From Lotus japonicus (Eukaryota; Streptophyta; Magnoliopsida; Fabales; Fabaceae): a stretch of 64,000 nt of DNA. Of the stretch, positions 44,723-54,754 are shown one piece after another. Under the pieces are notes generated by a model. It made no database searches, was not told the DNA's origin, and was given only the letters and a program-made list of their open reading frames with translations. Numbering within the stretch: position 1 is the first letter of the stretch; each line of letters begins with the position of its first letter. Location of the stretch: assembly GCF_012489685.1 (NCBI RefSeq), contig NC_080041.1, forward strand, positions 103,261,760 to 103,325,759. The letters run 5' to 3'. The position numbers and the translations under genes were made by a program.

Positions 44723-47700
44723 TCAACTATAAAAGTAGCGCAAGCTCAAACCATTGAACGATCGAGGTAACCGCCTTCCATCAAGCTCTTCTAAGTGATA
44801 GGCCCCATTACCAAGAACTTTAATAATGCGGTAGGGCCCTTCCCAGTTAGGAGTAAGCTTGTTCCCCGGGGCTCCCGATCGCCACTTGAGGACCAGGTCG
44901 CCGACCTGCATATCTCGGACGCGAACCCTGCTGTTGAACTTTGCCGCCACGCGCTGCTTCATCGCTATTTCCCGAATGTGCGCCTCGTCGCGCGTTTCCG
45001 ACAAAAGGTCCAGCTCCATCGCCATGTTGGCCTGATTTTCCCCTTCAAAACCTGGTTGAGTCCGCCATGTAAAGTTGTCAATCTCCACCGGCAACATGGC
45101 ATCAACCCCATAGGTCATTCTAAAGGGGGTTTCCCTTGTAGTAGATTGCTCGGTGGTGTTGTACGACCACAGCACCGCCGGAAGTTCATCCAACCAAGCT
45201 CCCTTAGCCTCCGCAAGCCGTCGTCTTAGTCCTCGCAGGATTACCCTGTTTGCAGATTCCACCTGCCCGTTCGTCTGCGGATGCTCAACAGAGGCGAACC
45301 TCATCTGTATGCCCATTTCCCTGCAGAACTCCCTTGTTTGGCTGCTTGAAAACTGGGTCCCGTTGTCAGATACGATCGCCCTTGGGATCCCGAACCTGCA
45401 AACAATACGCTTCCAGTAGAAATTGACTATCTTTGCAGAAGTAATCTTGGCCAGGGGTTCAGCCTCAATCCACTTAGTGAAGTAGTCCACCGCCACTAAT
45501 ATAAACTTCATTTGTGCCCTGGCGGTCGGAAAAGGTCCGACTAAGTCCACACCCCACATGGCGAAAGGCCACGGGGCGCTCATCGTTACCAACTCTTTTG
45601 GCGGTGCCTTAGACAAATCCGCGAACACTTGACATTTCTTGCACTGCTTCACGAAGTCCATACAATCTTTCCTGAGGGTGGGCCAGTAAAAACCCGCCCT
45701 CAACACCTTGCAAGCCAAAGACCTTCCCCCGATGTGGCTCGCGCACACTCCTTCATGTACCTCAGACATTATCGCTTCGTACTTCTCTGGCGGTACGCAT
45801 TTCAACAATGGCGTTGAGAAACCACGGCGATACAAGTGTCCGTCAATGAGAGTATAGTGACTCGCCTCCCGCCGTTGTTCCTTCGTGCATTGCTCCACTT
45901 CTGCCGGGTCCCCCGCCAAGATAGATATTATGGGACCCATCCATGTTCCCCCTCTGTTCACGCAGGCCATGAGCTCGCCTTCGATGCTTGGGTACGCCAG
46001 CGTTTCCTGAATCACACTTTTGTTATTGCCGGGCTTCCGCGTGCTCGCCAATTTGGCCAGCGCGTCCGCCCGCTGATTTTCTGCCCGAGGAACGTACTCC
46101 ACCACGACCTCTTGAAAAAGTGTCATCAAATACCGTACCCGCTCAAGGTACTTGATCAGATTAGGATCTTTGACCTGGAAAGTTCCCTTCACTTGATTCT
46201 CCACCAATTGTGAGTCCGTTCTTATCAACAAACTCCTGATCTTCACTTCCCGCGCCAACTTCAATCCGGCGATGAGAGCTTCATATTCTGCTTGGTTGTT
46301 CGTTGCTTTGAACTCGAATTTCAGGGATTGCTCCAACACTAGTTCCCCCGGTCCTTCTAACGTTACTCCCGCGCCGCTGCCACTACTATTGGAGGATCCA
46401 TCCACGAAGAGAGTCCACTGAGTGTCCACTCTTTCAAACCGATCTGGAGTCAACTCGACCACAAAGTTAGCTAGTGACTGCGCACCAACTGCGCCCCGCT
46501 TATCATATTGCAAACTATACTCTGACAATTCAACCGACCAGGCGACCAATCTACCTGATAAATCCGGTTTTTGTAATACTTGTCTCAAGGGCAAATCCGT
46601 CCGCACCTTCACGGGAAAACTCTGAAAATAAGGTCTCAACCGCCGGGCGGTGACGAGGACCGCCAGCGCCGCCTTCTCAATTTTCTGATATCTGACCTCC
46701 GCGCCCTGGAGTGTGTGACTAACAAAATAAACAATTCGATGCTCGCCATCTATCTCCTGCAACATCACAGAACTCAGAGCACTATCGCTCACAGCAAAAT
46801 ACAAATGCAGCGGGTGTCCCTATATTGGTTTCGACAAGATTGGCGGTGACGATAGGAGTTCCTTGAGGCGAACAAAAGCTTCCTCACACTCCGCCGTCCA
46901 CTCAAATGCGACATTCTTGCGAAGACACTTGAAAAAAGGGAAAGATCTGTCACCAGACTTGGGAATAAACCGAGATAAAGCTGCTATTCGCCCCGTCAAA
47001 CGTTGGACCTCTTTCACATTAGAAGGGCTTTTCATCTGCTGAATCGCCTTGCATTTTTCTGGGTTTATCTCGATTCCTCTGGATGTGATCATGAATCCCA
47101 AAAACTTGCCCCCCTGAACACCAAAAGAGCATTTCTCCGGGTTGAGGCGCATATTGTGCTTCCTTATTTCGCCAAAGGCTTCCTCCAGATCTTGATGATG
47201 GTCTAAACCACGTACTGATTTAACAATCATGTCATCAACGTAAACCTCCATGTTTCTTCCCACCTGCCCAGCAAAAACCCTATCCATCAATCTTTGGTAG
47301 GTCGCCCCAGCGTTCTTTAGTCCAAACGGCATGGTGCGATAGCAATAATTGACTCTGGCGGTCATAAAAGCCGTTTTGTCCTCGTCTGCCGGGTGCATGC
47401 GGATTTGATGATAGCCAGAATAAGCATCCATCAAGCTAAGCAGTTCGTTGCCCGAGGCACCATCAACAAGGCTATCGATGCTGGGAAGGGGATACGAATC
47501 TTTTGGACATGCTTTGTTTAAGTCTGTGTAATCTACACACATTCGCCATTTCCCGTTCGCTTTCTTCACCATTACGACGTTCGCCAACCACGTCGGATAC
47601 TTCACTTCCCTGATGAACTCTGCCGCCAGCAACTTGTCGACTTCCTGTTGCACCGCCTTCCCTTTGTCGCCACCCAGGCGCCTCCTGAGTTGTGAAACTG

Positions 47701-49843
47701 GCTTGAGACTTGGATTCAATGCTAACCGATGGCATATGAAGTTCGAATCAATTCCAGGCATGTCTTTGCAGCTCCAAGCAAACAAGTCTAAGTTCTCCCC
47801 AAGCAGTTTTGTCAGGCGCGTCTCCTGCTCTTCCGTCAGTCTGGTCCCAATCTTCAAAGTGCGATCGCCAAACTTTAGCGCCTTCGTTTTCTCAATTGGC
47901 GTGGGCCTATTTACTCGCCCCTCGCCCCGGGGATCAAGATTTTCATCCGAAGCTTCGATTTCATAACATCTATGACCAACCAACGCACTCTTCTTGCCGT
48001 ACAAGTTAAGGCAATTATTATAACACTCCCTCGCCATCTTCTGGTCCACCTTCAGCTTTCCCACCTTTCCACTGCTTAGCGGATACTTGACCGCCAAGTG
48101 GGCTGTTGAAATTACAGCACAAAGGCGATTCAATGTATTTCGCCCAATGATGACATTGTAAGATGCCACCACCTGGAGAACCAGATACCTTACCTTCAAA
48201 ACCCTGGCACACTCATCTTCCCCAAATATTGTGTCTAGATCAATGTATCCCCGCACCATTACTTGCTCCCCCGCGAAACCTACCAAGGTTCCCGCATATG
48301 GAGTCAGATCATTGTCAGTTAGTCCCAACTTGTCAAATGCATCACCATAGATAATATCAGCCGAACTACCCTGATCCAGGAGTACCCTTCTAACGTTGAA
48401 ACTATTCATCCTTAACTGTACCACAATCGGGTCGTCCTTATGAGGCTTTATCCCCTCAAAGTCCGCCATCGAGATTGTTATGTCAGGGTGTACGAATCCA
48501 AAAGCGACCTCATGAACGGAATTAACGGCACGAACATGGCGCTTACGCGCCGCATGAGTGTCGCCACCGCCGCCAAATCCCCCGGCGATGGTGTTGATGG
48601 TCCCGACGGGCGGGCCTGAGTGTTGAGCGAACGTGTCATCAGCCCCTTTTGTGGCGATAGCCGCTGATTCTTGCTTTTTCTTGCCCTTAGTGTCCGCTCG
48701 CTCCTCCTCCCTCTTGTGCGCTTTGTTTTGATCGCCACCGTTGCGCCACAGACCTTGACGATTTCCTTGATATCCCACCCGAATCAACTTATCAATCTCC
48801 CGCTGCAAAGTCCAACAGTCATCCGTATCATGCCCGGCGGACCGGTGGAACTCACACCACTTCTTGGGATTGGCGTCTCGTGGCTGATACTTTGGGGCCT
48901 CCGGTTCATCCACTAGATTTGCGTCCCTCGCCCCTTGGAGCATATCCGATAAATCTGTGTTCATCACCATATCAGTTTCCTCCCGCTGGCGATGAGACTT
49001 AGATTGCCAAGGCCGACGTTGTTCATAATCATCGCGCCGTGGATACAACTGTTCCTTGGTCGGTTTGAATACCGACTTCCCCTTACCTGGTCTCTGCTGC
49101 TTGCCATCCCCCTTATCTTCGCCGCTCCTATCTTTTTTCGCGCGCTTGGGCGACGTGTCGCCCTTTTCCAACTTCGCGCGCTTTCTTTTGAAAGCGTCGT
49201 CCTCCTCGTCGAGAATATAAGTGCTGGCACGAGCACGCATCTCTTCCATCGAGCGCGCCGGCTTACGTGTCAATTTGCTGTTCAACCCTCCCGGCAGCAA
49301 ACCGTTTTTAAATGCTAAAGCACAAGCTCGAGGCTCCTCGTCCTCTACCTTTACCGACGCCGCGCTGTACCTTGCCATGTACTCTTTCAGTGACTCCCCT
49401 TCCTGCTGGCGAATATTGTATAGGTCATTGATCGTCACCGGCTGATTCTTATTTGCCGAGAATTGCACTAGAAACTTGGATGAGAAGTCTCTGAAATTTG
49501 AAATCGATCCTCGCGGCAAAGTTGTGAACCACGCCATCGCCGTCGATTTGAACGTCGATGGAAACATCCTGCACTTCACCGCATCTGACGCCGCAATTAT
49601 CACCATCTTCGTATTAAAATACAGAAGATGATCCTTCGGATCGGAATCTCCGCTGTAAGAATCCAGAACTAACGTTTTCATGTTATCCGGAATCGCCACA
49701 CTCTCGACATCTTCCGAGAACGGACGGAACTCAGCCACGGAATCTGCTTCTCTGCTTCCATCATCTCGCTGCTCGCGACGGTAGAAATCTAACTGAGCCT
49801 GTAGATGCTCATTCCGCTGCTGGATGTTGCCAATGTTGCGCAT
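44723..49843 (-). pseudogene. gag-pol: Tat-2 Gag-Pol polyprotein, one internal stop
   Basis: A single frame of about 1,706 codons with one TAG (46820-46822) between reverse transcriptase and RNase H. The ATG at 49843 is used; a TTG one codon upstream is not. Gag: retrotransposon-gag domain (about residues 80-230) and a zinc-knuckle-like CEFHRSAGHDTDDC (about 330). Protease: LLDQGSSADII (about 489). Reverse transcriptase: VDYTDLNKACPKDSYPLP and YVDDMIVKS (about 868). Beyond the stop: a first RNase H, a second archaeal-type RNase H (LFVDGSSN), the integrase zinc finger (HIGG, CKKCQVF) and a catalytic core (WGVDLVGP, VSDNGTQF). Ends at 44723. Without readthrough the product would lack RNase H and integrase. 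Confidence 0.93.
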
Positions 49844-49852
49844 CAAATGGCG

Positions 49853-50098
49853 TCATTGCTCCTGTGTCACCGCCGGTTGTTGTTCCGGAGCAGGTGAATT
49901 CTCTGGTGAGCGCTCCAGAGATCCCACCTGTGAAGGCGATGGAGGAGGTGGTGGTACAGGAGGTGATGGAGGAGGAGAAGGCGATTGTACTCCTGTCGTT
50001 CGTACCGGAGAATCCAGGACCACACGATGAGGCCGCCGAGGCGGCGAAATCCGCTGTCGCATTGGTGAATGATGTTGCCTCCTGCGTCGAGTCTCCAT
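49853..50098 (-). CDS. Tat-2 short ORF before gag, 81 aa, Arg/Pro-rich
   Basis: METRRRRQHH... with an Arg-rich start, a PSPPPSPPVPPPPPSPSQ tract and an end at TQEQ-TGA. The TGA (49853-49855) is in frame with gag and nine bases upstream of the gag ATG. The same ORF and the same stop are in Tat-1 (19387-19623) with a 9-base in-frame length difference. It may be a regulatory upstream ORF or a Gag N-terminal extension reached by UGA readthrough (context CAA UGA CGC). Confidence 0.5.
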   Translation of the reverse strand: METRRRRQHHSPMRQRISPPRRPHRVVLDSPVRTTGVQSPSPPPSPPVPPPPPSPSQVGSLERSPENSPAPEQQPAVTQEQ

Positions 50099-50243
50099 CC
50101 AAACCAGAAACGATGCAAACTCGATCGGAAAACCAATCACTAGTCACAGAATCAAAATCAGAAAACCAGAGAATTGCCTAATCACAATCAGAGGTAACTT
50201 CATGCACAATCAATCCACGTGAATGGGAGTAGAAAGTTTACAG

Positions 50244-50261
50244 TTCCCACAGACGGCGCCA
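50244..50261 (-). other. Tat-2 primer binding site
   Basis: TGGCGCCGTCTGTGGGAA on the minus strand starts two bases inside the 5' LTR. It begins TGGCGCC like other Ty3/gypsy primer sites; the tRNA was not assigned. Confidence 0.75.
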
Positions 50262-50263
50262 AA

Positions 50264-50536
50264 TGTTCTTGGACCGAACATTGAAGAGAGGTATAGTACC
50301 TATAGGTAGAGGATTATGCTAAGAGAGAATGTGAATGAGAGAGATAGTGCTAAATCTCATATGTCAGTTTCCCAAATGAGCCAAAAAGTCCCCTCCACTT
50401 GATAACTACCTCCTATTTATAGAGCTTGGGTACTACCTATTGGGCCTCCGAGGTCAAGGCCCATCTGAAGGCCAGGGCCCCGCCTCAGGGCGGGATACAT
50501 GCTGGGCGTTGCCCCTCTAGGGGCTCGCCCAGTCCA
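50264..50536 (-). repeat. Tat-2 5' LTR, 273 bp
   Basis: TGTTCTTGGACCG...CCCAGTCCA on the plus strand. Pairs with 40023-40304; followed by the CTTTA duplication at 50537-50541. Confidence 0.95.
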
Positions 50537-50550
50537 CTTTAATAATTTGT

Positions 50551-51137
50551 CAGTGGTGTCAAGTCTGTAGTGCTTGGATTTAATGTATGGTTTATTGTGT
50601 TTGAATATGTTCCACTCAATTCGAATCTTGTCCTTTTCCGATTATTAACTCTAGTTTATAACTTATTTCGAATCCACCAGTGGTGTCAAGTCTGTAGTGC
50701 TTGGCTTTAATGTCTTTGAATATGTTCCACTCAATTCGAATCTTGTCCTTTTCCGATTATTAACTCTAGTTGATAACTTATTTCGAATCCACCAGTGGTG
50801 TCAAGTCTGTAGTGCTTGGCTTTAATGTCTTTGAATATGTTCCACTCAATTCGAATCTTGTCCTTTTCCGATTATTAACTCTAGTTGATAACTTATTTTG
50901 AATCCACCAGTGGTGTCAAGTCTGTAGTGCTTGGCTTTAATGTCTTTGAATATGTTACACTCAATTCGAATCTTGTCCTTTTCCGATTATTAACTCTAGT
51001 TGATAACTTATTTCGAATCCACCAGTGGTGTCAAGTTTGTAGTGCTTGACTTTAATGTCTTTGAATATGTTCCACTCAATTCGAATCTTGTCATTTTCCG
51101 ATTATTTACTCTAGTTGATAACTTATTTCGAATCCAC
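50551..51137 (+). repeat. Tandem array of about five 115 bp units upstream of the Pong-like transposase
   Basis: Units begin at 50551, 50678, 50793, 50908 and 51023 (the first is 127 bp, the rest 115 bp), each starting CAGTGGTGTCAAG. Units are nearly identical, so the array expanded recently. The first about 35 bp of each unit match the 40 bp minisatellite left of Tat-2. Confidence 0.95.
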
Positions 51138-51281
51138 CAGTGTCCACCATTCAATGTACTTATATATATGGATTCATAGATCCATTGATGTACCAATATC
51201 CCAAATCTCTTCCAATCTACTTCGAATTCTTGTGAAAATCACAAGAACCAATATCCCAAATCTCTTCCAATTTCAAAACAA

Positions 51282-52589
51282 ATGGATCCTGATTCTTTTG
51301 AAAATCCAGTTCCAAATCCTTTTGATTTTGCAGCATACCTTCAAAATTCTGAACTTGAAGAAGCTTTTATACTCAACCAAGTTAGGGAGCATCGAAACAA
51401 AATATTGGAAGATAGGGCACCTCGTAGCAGAAAATATGTCAGGAGAGATCATGCAGCGGCAAACCGAAGGCTAATTGAGGATTACTTTGCCAATGAGCCT
51501 ACATATGACGATACAATGTTTCGTCGTCGGTATCGGATGCAAGAAGATGTTTTCCTTCGAATCGTTGCGGACCTTTCAAGTAGTGATAACTACTTCACCC
51601 AGCGAGTTGATGCAGCCTATAAAGAAGGAATATCACCCTTGGCAAAATGTACAACAGCAATGCGAATGTTAGCCTATGGTGTGGCAGCAGATGCAGTCGA
51701 TGAGTACAACAAAATCGGAGGTACTACAGCACTGGAGTGTTTATGTAGATTCTGTAAAGGAATCATACGATTGTATGAGCACGAGTACCTTAGAGCACCA
51801 ACCGAAGATGACCTGCAAAAAATACTACATTTTAGTGAAATGCGGGGGTTCCCAGGCATGATCGGGAGTATTGACTGCATGCACTGGGAGTGGAAAAATT
51901 GTCCTAAAGCATGGGAAGGTCAATTTACTAGAGGGGATAAGGGAACCACAACGGTTATTCTTGAGGCAGTTGCATCTCATGATCTATGGATCTGGCATGC
52001 CTTTTTTGGATGTCCGGGAACGTTGAACGACATAAACGTTCTAGATCGGTCACCAGTGTTTGATGACGTGGAACAGGGAAAGGCTCCAAATGTGAATTAC
52101 TTTGTGAATCAACGTCCCTATAATATGGCATACTATCTAGCTGATGGTATCTACCCTTCTTATCCAACTTTCGTCAAATCGATTAGACTTCCTCAAAGTG
52201 AACCCGACAAGTTGTTTGCACAAGTTCAGGAGGGATGTCGGAATGACATCGAACGTGCATTTGGAGTTCTTCAAGCTCGTTTTAAAATCATCCGTGAACC
52301 AGCTCGTTTGTGGGACATAGCTGATTTGGGTATCATTATGAGGTCATGCATCATATTACATAATATGATTGTTGAGGATGAACGAGATTCATATGCTCAA
52401 CGTTGGACCGATTTTGAGCAATCTGGGGAAGGTGGATCTAGTACACTGCAACCATACTCGACCGAGGTGTTACCCGCTTTTGCAAATCATGTGTGTGCTA
52501 GATCCGAGTTGCGTGATTCGAACATTCATCACGAACTGCAAGCAGATCTAGTGAAGCACATATGGACAAAGTTTGAAAATGCTTCGTGA
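51282..52589 (+). CDS. Pong-like PIF/Harbinger transposase (ORF2), 435 aa, intact
   Basis: Harbinger-type DDE nuclease that cuts and pastes elements with 15 bp TIRs at TWA sites in the nucleus. The ATG at 51282 follows a TATATATAT at 51161-51169. Seen: an N-terminal helical region including RRDHAAANRRLIEDYF, then the DDE domain with D in MIGSIDCMHWEW (about residue 199), D in CPGTLNDINVLDRS (about 251) and E in CRNDIERAFGVLQARFK (about 327). LHNMIVEDER follows. The length matches Pong-type ORF2, and no stop or frameshift is present. ORF1 of the same element is broken, so activity would need ORF1 supplied by another copy. Confidence 0.95.
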   Translation: MDPDSFENPVPNPFDFAAYLQNSELEEAFILNQVREHRNKILEDRAPRSRKYVRRDHAAANRRLIEDYFANEPTYDDTMFRRRYRMQEDVFLRIVADLSSSDNYFTQRVDAAYKEGISPLAKCTTAMRMLAYGVAADAVDEYNKIGGTTALECLCRFCKGIIRLYEHEYLRAPTEDDLQKILHFSEMRGFPGMIGSIDCMHWEWKNCPKAWEGQFTRGDKGTTTVILEAVASHDLWIWHAFFGCPGTLNDINVLDRSPVFDDVEQGKAPNVNYFVNQRPYNMAYYLADGIYPSYPTFVKSIRLPQSEPDKLFAQVQEGCRNDIERAFGVLQARFKIIREPARLWDIADLGIIMRSCIILHNMIVEDERDSYAQRWTDFEQSGEGGSSTLQPYSTEVLPAFANHVCARSELRDSNIHHELQADLVKHIWTKFENAS

Positions 52590-53010
52590 TGGAAGATGAT
52601 TTGTATCGTACTAATTACGTTATTTGTGTGTTGTGTGCTTAGTTTGTTGTCTTGCATTTTAAGTTAAGGAAATAAAATAAATTATTGTGTGCTTCGTTTG
52701 TCGTCTTCCATTTTTTAGTTAAGGAAATAAAATAAATTATTGTCTATAGTAAAAAAAAAATTGTTGAGTGTTTATTATTTAATTAAATTTAAAACAATAA
52801 TTGTAATTTTATGTAAATAATAAAAACAATAATATAAAATTAAATAAAAATATGAAATAAAAAGTGGTGGGGTAGGGTGTTGAGAGAGAAAACCATTGGA
52901 GTGAGTAATTGTTGAGAATTTCTTGAATTGGAGAGATAAGATGATGTGGAGTGTTGGGAAGAGAAAAAGTGGGGTAAAAAAGGGGTAAACAAAACTTTTG
53001 TTGTTTAACC
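52590..53010 (+). other. 3' non-coding end of the Pong-like element
   Basis: AT-rich. Contains a short duplication after ORF2 (TAAGGAAATAAAATAAATTATTG, at about 52664-52686 and 52720-52742). The segment 52745-52930 matches the MITE at 35845-36537. Interrupted at 53011 by hAT; the terminal 13 bp continue at 58522-58534. Confidence 0.8.
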
Positions 53011-53399
53011 TAGGCCTGTCCATCGGGCGGGTTCGGTCGGTTTCGGGCCCAAAAAGCCCAAACCGAACGAACCCAAGCACATGCAAACTAGGCCCATTTC
53101 CGACCATATACAGGTTCGGTTATGTTCGGGTGCGGGTTTGGCGGGTTACGGGTGGGTCGGATGGGTTCAAACGGGTGATGGGCCAGTGACCAAAAAAAAA
53201 AACGTTGTTGGGCCTGGACATTTTTATTTTTGCTCTTATTTTCAACAGTTTTTTTACAACTTTTTTGGGATATTTTTGGACAAAGACATATTGGGCTACC
53301 AATATTTTTCACAGTCCAAATCAATACTATCTGTTAAAAAAATAAAACTTGACCAAGTGATCAACTAACAAATTATTCTTTCAAAAAAAAAAAAACTAA

Positions 53400-53600
53400 C
53401 GAATTATAGAAACATGTTAAACAGGGTAATAGTTCATTAGTTCCACAACCTGCTGCAATCAAGGAATTTACTTAATAATAGTTACAAATTCAAAGAGCAT
53501 AGAAACATTTTAAACAAGGTAATAATGGATCATTAGTTCCACAACCTGCTGCAATCAAGGAATGTACTTAAAAATAGTTACAATTATAAATTCAAATAGC
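53400..53600. repeat. Imperfect tandem duplication of about 105 bp in the hAT element
   Basis: TTAGTTCCACAACCTGCTGC and surrounding sequence occurs at about 53437 and 53533, each followed by AATCAAGGAAT. Non-coding. The rest of 53011-54754 shows no other gene. Confidence 0.8.
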
Positions 53601-54754
53601 ATGGCATTAGTTTTTTCAGTGCCACAAATGATTTAAAGACATCAGTTGGATATTTGGTAAGCCTCCTTCAACAAGGCCACTAGATTGTTCCTTCTTCATC
53701 TCCAAGTGTCACTTTCATTGTTCCTTGTTTTTTCCATTGCAAGCCCAGCCAATTTCATACCTTCCATCTTTCCTTCAACAATGCAAATTGAGTTAATAAA
53801 TTATAGTATTCATGCAAAGAACAGTCATAAATTCAATTCATAACGACTTAAACTTAAGCTATTCACCACACTTCCATAACAAGTAATCAAACATATTCAA
53901 AATTCATAGCTTAACAAGCATACCACAAGTATTGCAAAGAGCCTCTGTTTGAAATGCCAATATTGGTGCACCCTTGGACAGCTTCCATGAAAGACAGTTC
54001 CATGAAAGTCTGAAAGAAGAGATCAATAAGATTTTCTACTACAATGCAGACCAACATTTCAATCAAAGACATGATTAACAAAATAGAGGGAAGAAACTTG
54101 TAAGGCATTACATGATCACAGAACATCTGCTTAAAAGAATTGAAGCCAAGTCATTCTCGCCCCCAGAATCAGTGCTTTGCTGGTTAATATAAGCATCATG
54201 GCCAACCTACACAATCAAGCATCTTAAGTAAATCAAATGATAGAAGGTCAATGGGAATGTCTATTGTGTAATTCAGCTTTACATTATTACCTAATTCATC
54301 TTTACATTCCAGCTTGAAGATGGAGTTCCTTACTTGCAACAGCTTCCACAAATGGGGATGTTTAAACTCAACCTAAATTTCAGCAACAAGGTAAGGAAAT
54401 ATTTTAGGAACCAAAATTTCAGCAACAAAACAGATTTTCATAAAGAAATTAGATGATTTACATCATTACAAGGAAAATGAAGTATTGCACTAAAAGAGAC
54501 AAATCCAGCAATGCGGCCTACAACTGAGTGATGTCTTTAGAGATCCAAAATCAGGTTCCCAAAAAGACTCTTGATTGTCATGCAAACAGGTTAAGTGAGT
54601 CATGTCTTATACAAGACTCCAAAAAAGCCAAAAAAGTCATAGAACTGCATAAAATGTCAGAAAAAATCCAAGTCATAAGTGCATGTTTTAAAAACTGAGA
54701 GAGAACTTAAAAATGAAGTAAACACTAAACAGTAACTTACACTTCAATAAATTA

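Larger units (their letters stand above)
40023..50536 (-). mobile_element. Ty3/gypsy Tat-type retrotransposon with antisense gene (Tat-2)
   Basis: Full-length, 10.5 kb, minus strand. LTRs 40023-40304 (3') and 50264-50536 (5'), TG...CA, with target duplication CTTTA at 40018-40022 and 50537-50541. The LTRs differ by about two substitutions and one 9 bp indel, so the insertion is recent. Gag-pol (49843 to 44723) has protease, reverse transcriptase, two RNase H domains and integrase; the dual RNase H marks the Tat clade. An antisense gene occupies 41194-43781. One TAG interrupts pol, so this copy probably needs help to move. Confidence 0.96.

Noticed and set aside
44386..44757. Plus-strand ORF of 123 codons in Tat-2
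   Set aside because: No recognisable motif, overlaps the integrase end, and lies in the expected 3' UTR region of both convergent units.
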